Assembly: GCA_026419785.1 (NCBI GenBank)
Contig: JAODTK010005639.1
Span: 1-64,000 of the forward strand
Reading direction: 5' to 3'
Source: Sclerodactyla briareus
Taxonomy: Eukaryota; Echinodermata; Holothuroidea; Dendrochirotida; Sclerodactylidae
DNA: 64,000 nucleotides
This document shows, in pieces, positions 12,132 through 24,720 of the stretch (position 1 is the first letter of the stretch; each line of letters starts with the position of its first letter). Below the pieces are notes generated by a model, which had not been told where the DNA came from, did not search any database, and was given only the letters and a program-made list of their open reading frames with translations. The translations under genes and the position numbers were made by a program.

Positions 12132-14970
12132 CCATTGCCAAGGTCGAATTGTCAGTAACCTGAGCGATTGAGGGGTGCGTCAATGATAATTTTATGACTC
12201 ACCTCTGATGATGACTTCCACCTGTGTAAGCTGTGCATCCCACATTGACACGTGCATCAACTCCCTGCGGGTCTGTGTGGTGCGTGCATGTTTTTAGCAA
12301 CAGAAATTACCGCCTGAAAAATTCAACCGAGCAGCATAACTACCAGTAGCATCCACAACTTTGGGTGACAAACACAGCACACTCAATTTAGGAGGTTATA
12401 TGGCACCCAATCCCATCTAAGGACCCCTACACTGCTAGAAATTTCCACCAAAGTGGACACCCCCCTCCCCTTAGACCTCCCCCAGACGGCGATAGTCTTC
12501 AGCTAGAAATCCAGGTCAATTAATGTTGGTACCCACGAATTTAGGATATCTTGCAGCGGTGTACGTACGTATGGAAGAATTGTTGTACATGTATTTCTGC
12601 CTATGTACTAGTACTACGAGCACGACAGTGGTCACATGCATGTACCGTTGTCATACGTACGATGTTATGAATTCTTCTCAGCTATCTATCGATATAGCTG
12701 ACCAAGTACTACCGCTCTAAACCCCATTATAGACACTATTTTGCATCCCTGGTTGAGAAATCTGTGCGGGAATTTCCCGCACACATTTATGTTTCTCTGG
12801 GCGGGATTCTTGCTGCGTAAGCGGGAATCCCGCCACCCCGCAACTTAGCCGCGAACAACTGGATAGCACCCTTCAGTTTCACACTTTAGAGGCTAATTTT
12901 GGGACCAGATTCTTGAAATTGGCTAAATACGTTTTCTACTGCCGATTTTCGTGATTTTTCTCTCTCCGTTTCCCCTCCGTATCGCTGTCCAATTATGCCT
13001 TTTAAATAGGAGCCCGCCCCCCAAAAACATCAAAAGAGTCAGCTTTCACTCATGAACCCTGTGGTACTTTAGGCCACTTAAGAAACGCTGTTTATAGACA
13101 GAGCCAATACTGTATTTGCTTTTTCCCCCCTGTACAAAACCAATGGGCAAGCCCTGAAGCGCGCAAAATTTGACATTAGAAAGCAGAAAACTGTTGTACC
13201 CACAATTTGTTATTTACCGCTAAGGATTTCTGCTCTTAGTAGTTTCCGTGCATTGAAATATTTCTGATTGAGTAGAACTTCACAATGGGATGCCCAAAGT
13301 CTCTGAAATCAATTTTTTGGCTGAAACATTTGACCTGTACCGGAAGAAGATATTATACTCTTTGTTGTTGAAAGGGATATTAAACTCCCCCCACGGCATT
13401 GTTAGTGCTTGATAATTGATTACCAATGACAAAGTAGCAAGCTCTAACATTGTGGAATGTGAAAAGAATGGGTTCCACCAAACAGTTGGTTCAAGTTTCA
13501 CGAAAGCCACAAAAAATTGTGGCCCAAAAAGCAAAAGTTTACCGACTGGATAGATAGATTTTGATAGAAGACATGGGCATCACGTTAGCGCACCGCATAG
13601 GCTGGGTTTGAGCTAATAACATTGATCGATTCTCCCTTATGCATTCTGCGTTAACAAAAATGACGAAATTGAATTTTTTGGGGATGTTCTCATGTGGTTG
13701 CAGTTTGAGGATGTGTGTTTGAAGAAGGTTTGCTCAATTGTTTGAATTTGGCCCGAGTTGGGTATCTAAAAAGGTTTTTTTTTTTAAAACGTCTTATTGA
13801 ATTCAAGTGTAATAGTTTCAATTTTTGTGTCAAATGTTCAGGAGAAGATCCGAGTGTCAGTAAATATAATTTGTATTCCATTTGATGTGCTTACTTCATC
13901 CTGATCAGTTGTAATAAATTGAGATGAAAAAGAAAACATGCCTACACCGGCTATTTACCCAGAGTGGGACTACATTTAATGGACCAAAGTGCACTAGTCC
14001 TCACCTGAAATCCTGATATTCAAAAACATGGGATCTGGGCCGCGGTCCCTGCCCCAGGAAGGTGTCTCTTCGAACCTCCCGAACCTCCTCACATACCCGT
14101 AGGCCGAGAACATCAAGTGGTTTGTCCTTGGGTTACTTGAGGTCGCGAAACTGTTTGTGACTTTCTGTCCCGGAAGTGAATTCAAACTTGCCTGACATAC
14201 CAAACCGAACATAAAAAGTGTGTGTCTGGAATTTGGCGTCAATCTTTTTTGATGGTTTCTTCTTGTCGTCGTCCTTGACACTGCAAAGATGTAATTGGAT
14301 TCCTTCCCCCTGGACCTGGCCAGAGATGGATAGCCATTGCCTGGAATTATGTCCTCGCTGTTGTGGACTTCAGACTGTGACGATTGGGCCAGCAAATGTA
14401 TGCCCTCTGCAGCAATTGTTTGATGATTTTTGAATGGCTTAGCGAGGTTGAAGTTCTGGCCCTCTGGCATGATTCACCAGGAGGTAGAGCAGGAAAAAAG
14501 GCTGTTATATACTAGGACAAATCTTCCAATCATGAAACAAAGCTTAACAAGGCGATCGCCAAAAAGTGTCTCGTATGGTTGCACGCGATCGGTGGGTGTA
14601 TTATTCAGCACACAAACAACAAATAGGGTCATGCAGACTGATCGTCAGGTCAAACCGAACATCACATATTTTAACATATTATAAAACTGAAAAATTCCAG
14701 AATTTTCCTAAAAAGAACTGACCCATAAGTTGTACTCTTAATAAAAATCCCTTAATTGCTTTTTTTTCTGTTGGAGCGTTTCCCCAGGTAAGAAGAGAGG
14801 AAAGAAGATGTTACAGTATTTTTGTTAGGTCTAATCAACCTATTAAAATTGGTTGGTTGTTAAGAGAGGGTGGTTGCGTGTGGGCAAGCTTATACCAGCA
14901 AGTAAAATGTGTCCAGGAGCTATGGTTCACGCGTTCCTCAGTGCTTTATTCTAACAAAAGCTGTTATATG
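12132..14970. other. unrecognised noncoding DNA
   Basis: No gene recognised. Contains the small GC-rich palindromes at 12763-12834. The longest open frame (13994-14470, minus, 158 codons) has no recognisable motif and is not supported as a gene. Confidence 0.4.
12763..12834. repeat. pair of GC-rich palindromes
   Basis: 12763-12783 is a near-perfect palindrome (10-bp arms TGTGCGGGAA/TTCCCGCACA around a single T). It is followed at about 12799-12834 by GGCGGGATT and its complement AATCCCGCC, separated by about 17 bases. Both share a 'gcggga' core. Confidence 0.7.
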
Positions 14971-14979
14971 ATGGATTCA

Positions 14980-15620
14980 ATCAATTCATGAACATCAACA
15001 CATCAGATACAGAAAATGTTAACAGACCAACCATACCACTGAGTTTTAGCGAAAATCTTACCAAATTGGAATAAATTATGCGAATTAGGCACATAAAATG
15101 ACCTCTACTGACCCCAGCTGTATTTTTAAAATGATCAGGATCAAAAGGGGCTCACATGTTCTACCAAGTTTTGTGGACATCCAACCCCAAACTTTACAAA
15201 AATTGCATGAATTATGCAAATAGACACATTAAATGTCCTCAGTGACCCTGACTTAACGTTTAAATTTTTCGGGAACCATGGTAGACCACATCCACCAAGT
15301 TTCGTGGAAATCCGACAAACTTGAAAAATTCGCAAATTATGCAAATTAGACCACTTAATTAGCATATTTTAGGCTGAAAATCTAATCAGTTCATTTAAGT
15401 TTCATCCAGGTCCTACATGCGAACTCATCACTGTAGCACATACGGTTCTTGGTAATCTTGCTACGAACTTAAAAAACAAAAAAAATAAATTACATAGATT
15501 AAGCTAATTACCCAACTCAATTAATGACTTAGCTGCCCAAATTCTAATCAAGTCGTGTAACCCAACCCCAGTGCTACACCCAAATTTCATCATTCGGCCC
15601 TCGCTTGTGCAAATCCGCTA
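14980..15620. repeat. dispersed repeat family A, copy 2
   Basis: Same order of phrases as 1195-1930, with at least three internal units of about 100 bp around 15040-15360 ('aattatgcaaattaga', 'gaccctgac', 'ttcgtggaaatccgac'). Noncoding. Confidence 0.65.
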
Positions 15621-16430
15621 ACAGAAGTGTGGGACATACACAACACCCAAGTGACCACTAATCTCTTCCTGAATTTCATTCAGACGAGACAAAAATTGGA
15701 TCCAGTAAAAACGTAAAAATTTGGAAGGTTGAAAACGAAATTTGCCTTTTTGTCAAGCGGAAAATCAGTGGCTCTATAAATCCCAAGACACCCTGAATTT
15801 CACCCATCACTGTGCAACAAAACTTGTAGGGATGAGATTTTGCCATAATGGGCCCTAGGCCCCAAAATTCCAAACACCCTAATTGCCCTCTCTCAAGACC
15901 AGTACTGTAACTTTAAGGAAATTGAATTGAAGCTTGTGGGAGAGATCATTCCAATCCAACACTATTGGGTTTTGGTTTGAAATTTCATACATGTAAAGTA
16001 GGCCACCGGGCCCAAGTGGGACCTTTGACCAAAAATTCCTGAACACTCCGAAGGAACGGATGTTAGACCATCAATATAACGAACATCAGCCTGTCACCAA
16101 AATTGTTGGAGTAGCGTTTTGCATTTTTGCACCTATTGGCCCATTGTGCCTCTTTGATGTTATTTGAACCTTGACCTTTGCACAATATTCAAGCCTCTTG
16201 AATTTGAGATCAAAATGTTGCAGCCACTGCTTGATATAGCTTACAATGGCACGGGAGTCAGGAGATTTGACAGACACTAGAAAATGCCTGACATTATTTT
16301 TGAGAAGAATTGCACATCTTAAGCGACTGGGGCTTGAAAAATTAGGTTGAAAATGGCACTGTGGAGGCAGAGTGGAGAGGTGACATGGGGGGATTTTAAG
16401 AGATTTTGACCTACACATCCAGGTTGTGAA
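15621..16430. repeat. probable continuation of family A with longer internal units
   Basis: Two loosely similar stretches (about 15800-15890 and 16085-16160) share the order 'aaa.ttgt.gg..' , 'ttttgc' and 'gggccc/ggccca', suggesting a degenerate ~300-bp tandem. The 110-codon minus-strand frame at 16086-16418 lies inside it and is not believed to be a gene. Confidence 0.35.
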
Positions 16431-19120
16431 ATAATGTGTTCTGACAATTTCAAGAGCTTTGCCATATCAGTCGATTGGGTGGGGGGGGGGGGGGGGGGGG
16501 TTTCACATTCATTTCGTCAGGCCCTAAAACTCTGTCTGACTGATTTGGAACTTTGCTGATATGTTTTAAAATCATAGTGATCCTCAATGGGTCCGAAAGT
16601 GGGCGTCTACTGAACATTGAAAAAAAGTTTTGTCATTTCACTTCAACTCGATCAGCTTCTCCACACAATTAACGTCCACGGTGTTTTTGCATTGGCACTG
16701 TATCACTGCCAAACACTCAAGCGGTAGCGTCGCCGTGAAAAAATCTATGGCTTATGTGACCGCATATGTCCTACTCGTTGGCCATGAAATGATTGATTTA
16801 TTCACCATTCCGCACTGGATACAACGTGATCATATCACGTTTTAGCATGATTTTAGTACATTGTCAAACAAATTCCGGCCGGTCTTCAGAATCCCATGTC
16901 ATATCGAGGCGATGGTTATGCGAGCATACGGCCATCGTAGTTTGAGTATGTCTCATTATATCTCCATTGTAATTGCAGACCTTTTTGCTTCAACCTGTGT
17001 GTTATAATTATTGAAGTATTGTTGCGGTACAGTGTTACATTTTGAGCGGTAAATGTTTGCAATTTCTGCGCCATATGTTATTGCAGGGCCTTCAAAAGTA
17101 GCTGGTCACCGGCGGTAAATCGCCGCCTAGATAATCATGTCCGCCGCCGTACTTTTTACTAAATGGCAAAAAATAATTTACTAATATTTCCCCGTTTATG
17201 TGAAAATACGAAGCCATATGAAGTGGTCAAATATGTTTCATCAAGAGCATAAGGCTTTGTTTCTGCGTCAATCTTTCACACTAAAAGATTCACGAATGTC
17301 GCTATTCGTAGAGAACCACAGCGGTAGACGTAGATGGATCAACCGCTCGCTACTCACGTACTTACAGGAAATTACACGAGCGGGAGATGGCGAACAGGTC
17401 TATGCCGCGCCCCACTGATATTGTATAATGTTGCCCTAAGCAACAGAACGGCTTGACTATAAACGGCAGGTCCACCTAGCAGTTTCACAAAATACTAGTT
17501 TTGAAGTACAGAAATACTATTTTTGAATTGCCCATGTACTATTCATACATTACACCTCATGTGTTGGCCACACACCCCCACATTCTTACCAAAAATCTCC
17601 GCCATGCTGGGCAGTCACATGCGTACACCGATGTTTCCAATTGTTTTATCGAGATTCCTTGATTTGCCTTTTTTCGTTTCGCTCCCATTTCGCTCCCATC
17701 ATCGTGAATCATGATTTATGCACACAACCCTGTTAGCGCAGTGTACATGTGTGCAGCAGTGACCGAGTCAGTGTTTCACTAAATACGATTCCGGACTTGC
17801 AGTATGTCTTACGGAAGCGTGGCCAAAAATATGTTGTCTAAGCATCAAGTCAAAAATGAAAAGAAGGTTGTGCACGGATTATGTTCGCGGTCAATGATAC
17901 AGTGTGTATTCATACCACCTGGCTGGAGTTGCAGCTAAAAAGGCAACGAAGTGTGTTAAATATTAGCGATGCTTGGGGTCTAGGCAACTCACCAGCTCAG
18001 GCGAGAATTATGATCATTGTGACCTAGCGATGTCCTGTTGCTAGACGTCAACAAGAAGTATTCAATACTCTAGCAAGTTACTTTGACAATTGTAAAAAGA
18101 CGTGGTCGGATCGCCCTCCTTCCCCGCAAAACGCTCGTGCAGCAGGAACTTCCTGTCCCGAAGCGAACCGAGACTACTTCTTGTTGAACAACTGCGCAGG
18201 TGTTAATCTTCTTCATTACAATAAGTTGTTTCGTAGGAAAGTAATCCACCAATCACTAGGGTTTTTTAACAGGTGTCTGTTCATTCACGGCTGGCAGGGC
18301 TATTTTGGAAATATTTAATGAGCATTTACAGATCTGACCACACATGAGTGGAAAGTATTAGGCCTACTGGCTGTGTAAGACAGTAAATATGATTGGGGTG
18401 CAGAAAATTATTTTGTGCTGTGTATATTGGTGGCCGACGTACTTCTGGGACTCTCTACCGTCAGGGGTTGGGTTCTGCCAGCGTCCCTGCATACATTAGT
18501 AGGCAAAACTAATCCCAACATCCCAAACAAATGCCCTCGGGTAGACGCAGGAAACACTCAAGCAGGAGCTGGGCTTGTCTGTGGTAGTAGATTAGGAAGC
18601 CCAGGGTGAGGAGCGGCCTCAGCAGAGGGCGGTTGGGGAGGAGGGAGGGTCAGGTTTTCAGGCCGGCGAATTCGCGAAGTGAACATCAGGAATCAGGATA
18701 TTAATAGAGGAGGGCAATGCCTCGAGTTTGAAGGTTGGCGAAGTAAAACTGTTAGACACAAATTGATTTAAGGCAAATGCCTGAAAGTGTTACATAAATT
18801 TATACGTGTTTTGCCGTGCTTTCTGAGTAGGCCCTAGTGTGCTCTTCTGACTGTTTTTGCAGAATTCGGGCATTCGTTATGTATAAATAAGTGCGCCAAA
18901 TCGCCAATGAATTGCCTAGCGGAAATGTTACAGTGTGGCCGGGGCGAGGGTGGATCAAGAGTGGGGGGGTTTTGTCGGAGGAGGGCGTTAACAGTTGCTC
19001 GGGAAGTATGTGCCCCTCTGGCTTCGAGTAGTCAGAGATATTTTTCCTCCCAGGACACGCTCACGTTGTTGGTTGCCAACTGAACGTTAGGTGCATTTAG
19101 TAAAGTGTAGTAAAAACGTC
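16431..19120. other. unrecognised noncoding DNA with a G20 run
   Basis: A run of 20 G lies at 16481-16500. No gene recognised. A 44-codon frame beginning ATG TCT TAC at 17803 is too short and lacks a good donor site. Confidence 0.4.
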
Positions 19121-19189
19121 CGCTGAATATCATATTGAATTGTGAAGACAGACATCGCGGGGACGGTCCCCTTTAAAACAAAGGTCAGT

Positions 19190-19720
19190 CCTGAAACCTT
19201 GTGAACATGATAAGTACAGATTGCTTAGTCCATACAAGCTGAAATTTGTATGCAGCTTGCCATGGGGAGTCAAGAACCCCATTTGTAATTGGTGTAAAAC
19301 TTGGGAGTTATTTTTGGTAAAAAATTGGTGACAAACTCCTTTATATTTGAGCAATGTTGGCTGTAAACACGATAACTTGACCCAACGTAGATGGATCAGC
19401 GCATACCTAGTGGGTGGGTTCCCACAAATTGTACATGGTCCCTTTACCTTAGGGGTTGTCATTTTTTGGTAAAAATGAATTTGTGAGATATATACAATAT
19501 TTTGGTCAATTTTTTGGCTTCTAAGCACACCTAAATGTAACTCCACCTCACCTGGATGGATCAACACATACCGTATTGGTTTCCCACATCAACATGGTCC
19601 CTAATGTTTTGGGTGTCAGGTCAAAGATCATCTCAGATGACTTGAGCTCAGCAAACATCAGGGCAGTCAGTCAAGGAATCACTAACCTTTTGGCTTTCCT
19701 TTTCTTCTGTGGTTAACTTG
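19190..19720 (+). repeat. dispersed repeat family C, copy 1
   Basis: Shares with 53090-54810, in the same orientation, the phrase 'taaacacgataacttgaccc' near 19362-19383, 'atggtccct.', and the closing 'gtcaaggaatca..aaccttttggctttc' (about 19671-19700 here, 54777-54803 there). Noncoding. Confidence 0.65.
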
Positions 19721-22690
19721 TTGTACTGTTATCACTGTGTACTTGTTCTTGTTTGAATTTTTAAAAACATTACATGATTCTTAATAGACAGCTTACTGCT
19801 ATGTATTTGAAATCCACTGTTGATGATGAAAGAGAAAGAAAAATAGGCAAGTTTACTTCAACTACTGATACAACAGTGTTCTGTTTCTTTATCATTGTAC
19901 TTGACAATACAAAAAAACAACACATAGAAATGAAAAAAAAATCCACTCAATTACCCCCAAATTTTAGTCATGTCAGTTGTTCAAATTCTAAATCACGATT
20001 GCACAACATTTTGCGTCTAGACAACCCCTCATGAGCAAAATTTTCAAGGGTAGGGGGGACACCCCCTCCCTCGACCCCCCCTCCCCCAGGACGGCGATCA
20101 TATTCATACATGTACCTTCTTCTCTTCATCACATGTTCCCTGCTACTTGGGGATAACATTAGGCCCTAGTTTGGGTAATCAATATCTCGTGCTCAAGAAC
20201 GTGAGGAGTCATTTTACCGATTTCCGATTATGTATATCGGTCCCCGATACCGATTACCGTTTGAACACTAGGATTGACGGAAAGTTTGACTATGACTGGT
20301 GGTTTGGGATTGACAACTAGTTTTCATCAGTCCTTTTAGTAGAAACAAGAATGTAGTGTCTTGCAATATACCGGTTAATGAGAAAAGGGTACTGGGGTAG
20401 GGCGCAGTCATGAGTAGCTGGGAGAAAGAAGGGTTTGCGCGTAGTGAGCGACTCCCATCTGCGGGATTATTTGTATGTGGATTTTGCGGTTTGTACCCAT
20501 ACTCCGTTGGCAACCCCATTTCCGACCTTCCGATGTACTGAAGTTATGTATTGAAACACTAGATCGGAGCCTAGAATGTATTTTATTTGAAAACGTCCTT
20601 GTTGCGAACGTATGAAATGCACTACATAACGTAAATAAAGTCAGTATGAGCCTGCTTTCGTGTGATAATATGTATATTATAACTGAATAGAGCCTTTTGC
20701 ATATTAATGTAGGCAATTTATTATGTGTGTAGTATGAATCCCGTGTAACCTTCTCTTATTTTTGCAATAAAAATAAGCGTTCAAGTGGGGACTCTCCTCC
20801 AAAACTGGTTGGACTCTGAAAATTGGCTGGGACTCTTGGCTTTTGGTGGCTGCAATCCCCGACTCTTGGCATATCAGACCTAACAGAACTCTGCATCATA
20901 CCCTCACTTCGGTGTGGCCATGTTGGAAAATGTTGGTCCGGCAATATAGGGCTGGTTCTAATCCGGGATGTCACCGACGTGAACAGCCTGGGAGACTCTA
21001 AATACACCCATTTGTTTGAATGCAGCATCTGGAAAGTCGTCGATCTATAATTACGTTCACACACGCTAGCCTACGTACCTTTTCTGGTGTATTTTCCTGT
21101 GTGTGTTATTATTGGGGACCCTTCCGAAAATGGACTAGCCTAGCCGAATTCATTAGTCTTAGGTGTCCCCTCCTACAGGACCAGTATAAACTGGTGTAAA
21201 GGATACAGGAATACAGATTGGGCACATAGCTTGAGTCGGCTCAGGGCGTCCATGTGCACGAATAACGTTAGGCTAACCATTGTGTTTTTTTATGGTATAC
21301 TTGCCGAGCAAGGATCGAACCTATTCAGGCCCAGCAAGGATGGCAGACCTAGATCTGCACCTATTGTCAGCTGCAAATCCCTCACCATTCACAAAACACA
21401 CGGAATAAGGCAATTAAATGTGGGGGGGGGTAATCAACACGCTGGACAAGCAACTTGCAAATTACCTAGCCTATACCCCTCGTTTGTCCCTTGTCCAAAC
21501 CCGTGCCTGAGCGTCCAGCCAGAAGCAAACAGGTACCATTTGAAGTCTTTGGTAATTGGGGGGGTAATGACCTAGCCTTGCGCTCACAGGCTTTAGTACC
21601 TGCACTCAAGCCTGCGTTCACATACCCTATGCCTAGCTGTTTTTTTAGGCTATCGGCTAAGCCCAAACTTCTGTTTTCAACTTCATTTCTGCCGGGGGGG
21701 GGAAGCTTGCATCTCATTGATTTACCCAAAAGACCAATTTATTGTAGTTAAGAAAGGTTGAGAACTTCATTCCTGTATCATGGGATTATTGGTCTTTGGC
21801 AGGGTGAGAATTACCAATATTACCGGAATCCACCAGGAATCCTCCTCGATTGCATAACTTGATCGCAAGTTGTTGTTTTTGAATACCATTGCCACTCTAA
21901 ATATAAATATTCATGCCGATTCTCTATAGTTAATGTCTTGTATGTGCCCAATATGAATAATTAATAAGATCGCCAAACTGAGGCCTGAGTGGCAACACTT
22001 ATGTTTACAAAACTATGTTCAAAACGAACAGGCTTGGGAAGAACCAGGTTTGGTGATTTTCCCCGCTTATTACGGTCAAAATTGCGCTGTAAGTATCACT
22101 TTATACTAATGAAATTTTAACATTGCAGTGAATTGGACTGTTCTTGAATGATGTTTTGAAGGTTAGGCTAGGGAATGAAAGTCATACGGTTGCGTCCACC
22201 GCCCGCAAGCTCCTGACGCTACCGCTCACAACTTTTTCATTATTTGAAAAAAATATTTCCATTGAATAATATTTACCAGTTAATAATATAAAATATATCG
22301 ATCCGCAACCGACTTCTTCCGCTATGCAACTCTTGGTGCGGCTGCCTACAATTTTTGCAGTAGTCCTATGCATGTATGTACTGCTGGCACTGCACTGCTG
22401 TACCACGTTCTGAACACATTGCAATCGAATGCATTAGCCTTTTCGCAAATAGCCTCGCAATGCATGGTGGTCTAGCGCAGGGGCAGAGTAGCCATTCTAT
22501 GGAAGGCCAAATTGGAATTTCAGCGGATAAAATGGTTTTTTCTTCCTAGCGAAAATTAGCTTATTTTTAGTCAGATTCGTCATGATAAAGATGTAAACAA
22601 TTATCGGGGACAACATAAACTAAATTTTTAAAGAATCGCACAGACGATAAGAAGATATTTGAATTTCAAAGTTTTTCCAATCATGCTACA
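19721..22690. other. unrecognised noncoding DNA
   Basis: No gene recognised. 20040-20105 is a C-rich block ending 'ggacggcgatca', a member of the dispersed C-rich family also seen at 29935-29990 and 32035-32130. Short minus-strand open frames at 20268-21064 have no motif. Confidence 0.4.
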
Positions 22691-22699
22691 CAAAACTGC

Positions 22700-22990
22700 C
22701 CCCATTGAAGTATCCCAGAATGCATCCAAACTATCCACAGGGGCACTCGCACTGCATTTGCGAAAAGGTCTATGCAACGCTCATTCGACCCCACTTCACA
22801 CGGTGCTCCATGCTACAAGCACGCAACGTACGCATTGTAACTTGGTCAGTTCTTGAATTGATTCTCGCCTTGTGTCGTAACATCGCGAGAGGTCCCGAAT
22901 TCGCGGGCAAGCGCACACCACGGGCGGCGTACATACCGACATTCAAGATTGTTGTATCCGGCAGCGCTGTCGCCGCCACTTAGAGGAGAC
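22700..22990. other. CG-rich patch of unknown role
   Basis: CG dinucleotides are more frequent than in the flanks. Frames of 65-92 codons overlap on both strands. A sequence resembling a donor (ACG/GTGTGAGTAG) follows at about 22990. It might be a promoter with a first exon on the + strand, but no TATA box, protein or downstream exon supports this. Confidence 0.2.
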
Positions 22991-24535
22991 GGTGTGAGTA
23001 GCTTTTATTTATTGTTCCTAGACAATATTTTCCTTCAATTAATCGAATGTCCGGTAGGGACCAAAGTTTCACTGTTGGTGACATGAGACTGATAACTAAC
23101 CCCACAATGCGAAGGTGGTGAATGATCTGCCGATGGTTCAGAAAGGCGACTATACTGTAGTGTCGCTCAATGATCACGGACAGTGTAGGCACTGCTATGT
23201 GCTGCCACGTGTAACATACGTTTGAAAAAAAGTATTCGATAACGATGAACGTCATAATCGACATTAACATATGACAGATGAAAAATATGAATCTTGAATA
23301 TTGAAAAAAACGCCTGTGTTTTCATTTTTTCCTGACGCAAATCTATGCCTTTCATTTTTCTCGCCTCATGGTAGTCTTGTCGGTTCCGTTTAATAATAAG
23401 AAAAACGTTAAACAGGTCGGTATCCTCGCCGTTTGAACTGTTCACGGATAGCGACCATTCGGAATTTTAATTACAAATCGTCGATTCCTCCCCCCTCCCC
23501 CCCGAACGGTAAGGGCGAATCATGCCGCAAACTGTGTGGTGGTGTTACGCCACATTTATCGACTGTATTGTTTGTTCTATGCGGCGAATCTGACTAATAT
23601 GGGTTCAATAGTATAGTCCCTTAGAAGTATTACGATCTCCATTTGGTTCTGCGCGAAACATACACGTAAGGCCTACTACACGTGTTAATGATATACTACA
23701 GCCAGCATTACAAGCCCAGACGGTTACACGCTAGTGAATTCTGTAATGCGTTAGTGTAGTAGTGTTATGTCAACAGTAATTCTATGCATGATGCTGCCAG
23801 TGACGTGGATCACAAGATACAGGGTTACGTACATCGTAAGTGAGCGCAAACGAAACAATACAAGTTCGGCCAAAGAGATACACCAAATCGGACTTTCGAC
23901 CGCCTACACTTAAACGTTCAATGGTGATTTTCGATCGACTGTGGAGTTACAGACTCGACTTTGGCGCTCGTCGAATCTCGCCCCCCCCCCCCCCCCCACC
24001 CCCCCCCCTACTTATCCCACTTACAGCGATATGTTTGCAAGTGAATAACTTGACGAATGGTAATTGGTGAATATACAATTAAAATGAAAGTTTTCCAATG
24101 ATTTGTTGCCATTTAAGACTTGAGTCGGTACCGCTAGCACATCAATATAAGTATTAGTAAGCGTCGCTAAGTGAGATTGCGTCCTCCCTGCCATTGTTGT
24201 TACGTACGTAGAGAACACATGGGACTGTGTACCATGTAGCCATGCCTTGCATGTGCGTGTGTGCCTTTTGCCCTTGCATTTAATAGTGCCGATACTGCAT
24301 ATCCCCTGGGGTTCCTGATCCTTAGGACGTCCATTGAATTCTTTTAGACTGACCAACAGTGTGGCAAGATCAATTTTTCTTATTGTGTGACACAATGTGG
24401 GGGAAGTCCTCAGGAATTTTCCCACTTCCGTTTTACACTTACGGGAAAATTGTAAACGTTAAACGGCACAATTGTTCGTTTAACATGTACACGTTAAACA
24501 GCGGCAAGCCTACCTCCGGGCTTTGATAAAGTTTG
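22991..24535. other. unrecognised noncoding DNA with a C17 run
   Basis: No gene recognised. C runs at 23981-23997 and 23999-24008 are separated by one A. Confidence 0.45.
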
Positions 24536-24539
24536 AGAG

Positions 24540-24720
24540 CGTGAGAAGTTGGACGGCAAGATGTGCCAAGATTTCGTCACCTTCAATGGAAAGTATTGCT
24601 ACAGTGAATTTCTTCTGATACGTGCCTATTATGACCCGACCGGGATATCGAACCACGGTCCCGGGGTGGAAGGCCGACGCTCTACTACCAAATGTGCCAA
24701 CCACTCGGTTAGGCTACTGT
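24540..24720 (-). repeat. tRNA-derived SINE, minus strand
   Basis: On the minus strand, box A TGGCACATTTGG (plus coordinates 24688-24699) is followed by box B GGTTCGATATCC (24643-24654) at a tRNA-like distance. The reading continues into about 100 bases of unrelated body (24540-24640), which is the layout of a SINE: a tRNA-like head followed by a tail region. Box A matches the 7.76-kb copy at 11 of 12 positions. Confidence 0.6.

Noticed and set aside
13994-14470. 158-codon minus-strand open frame
   Set aside because: No motif, no splice partners, and an overlapping open frame on the other strand.
17803-17937. 44-codon ATG frame (MSYGSVAKNMLSKHQ...)
   Set aside because: Plausible as text but short, with a poor donor (AAG/GTTGTG) and no downstream exon found.
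21300-21400. Box-B-like 'ggttcgatcc' on the minus strand
   Set aside because: No convincing box A at the right distance and no cloverleaf; likely chance or a very old SINE.
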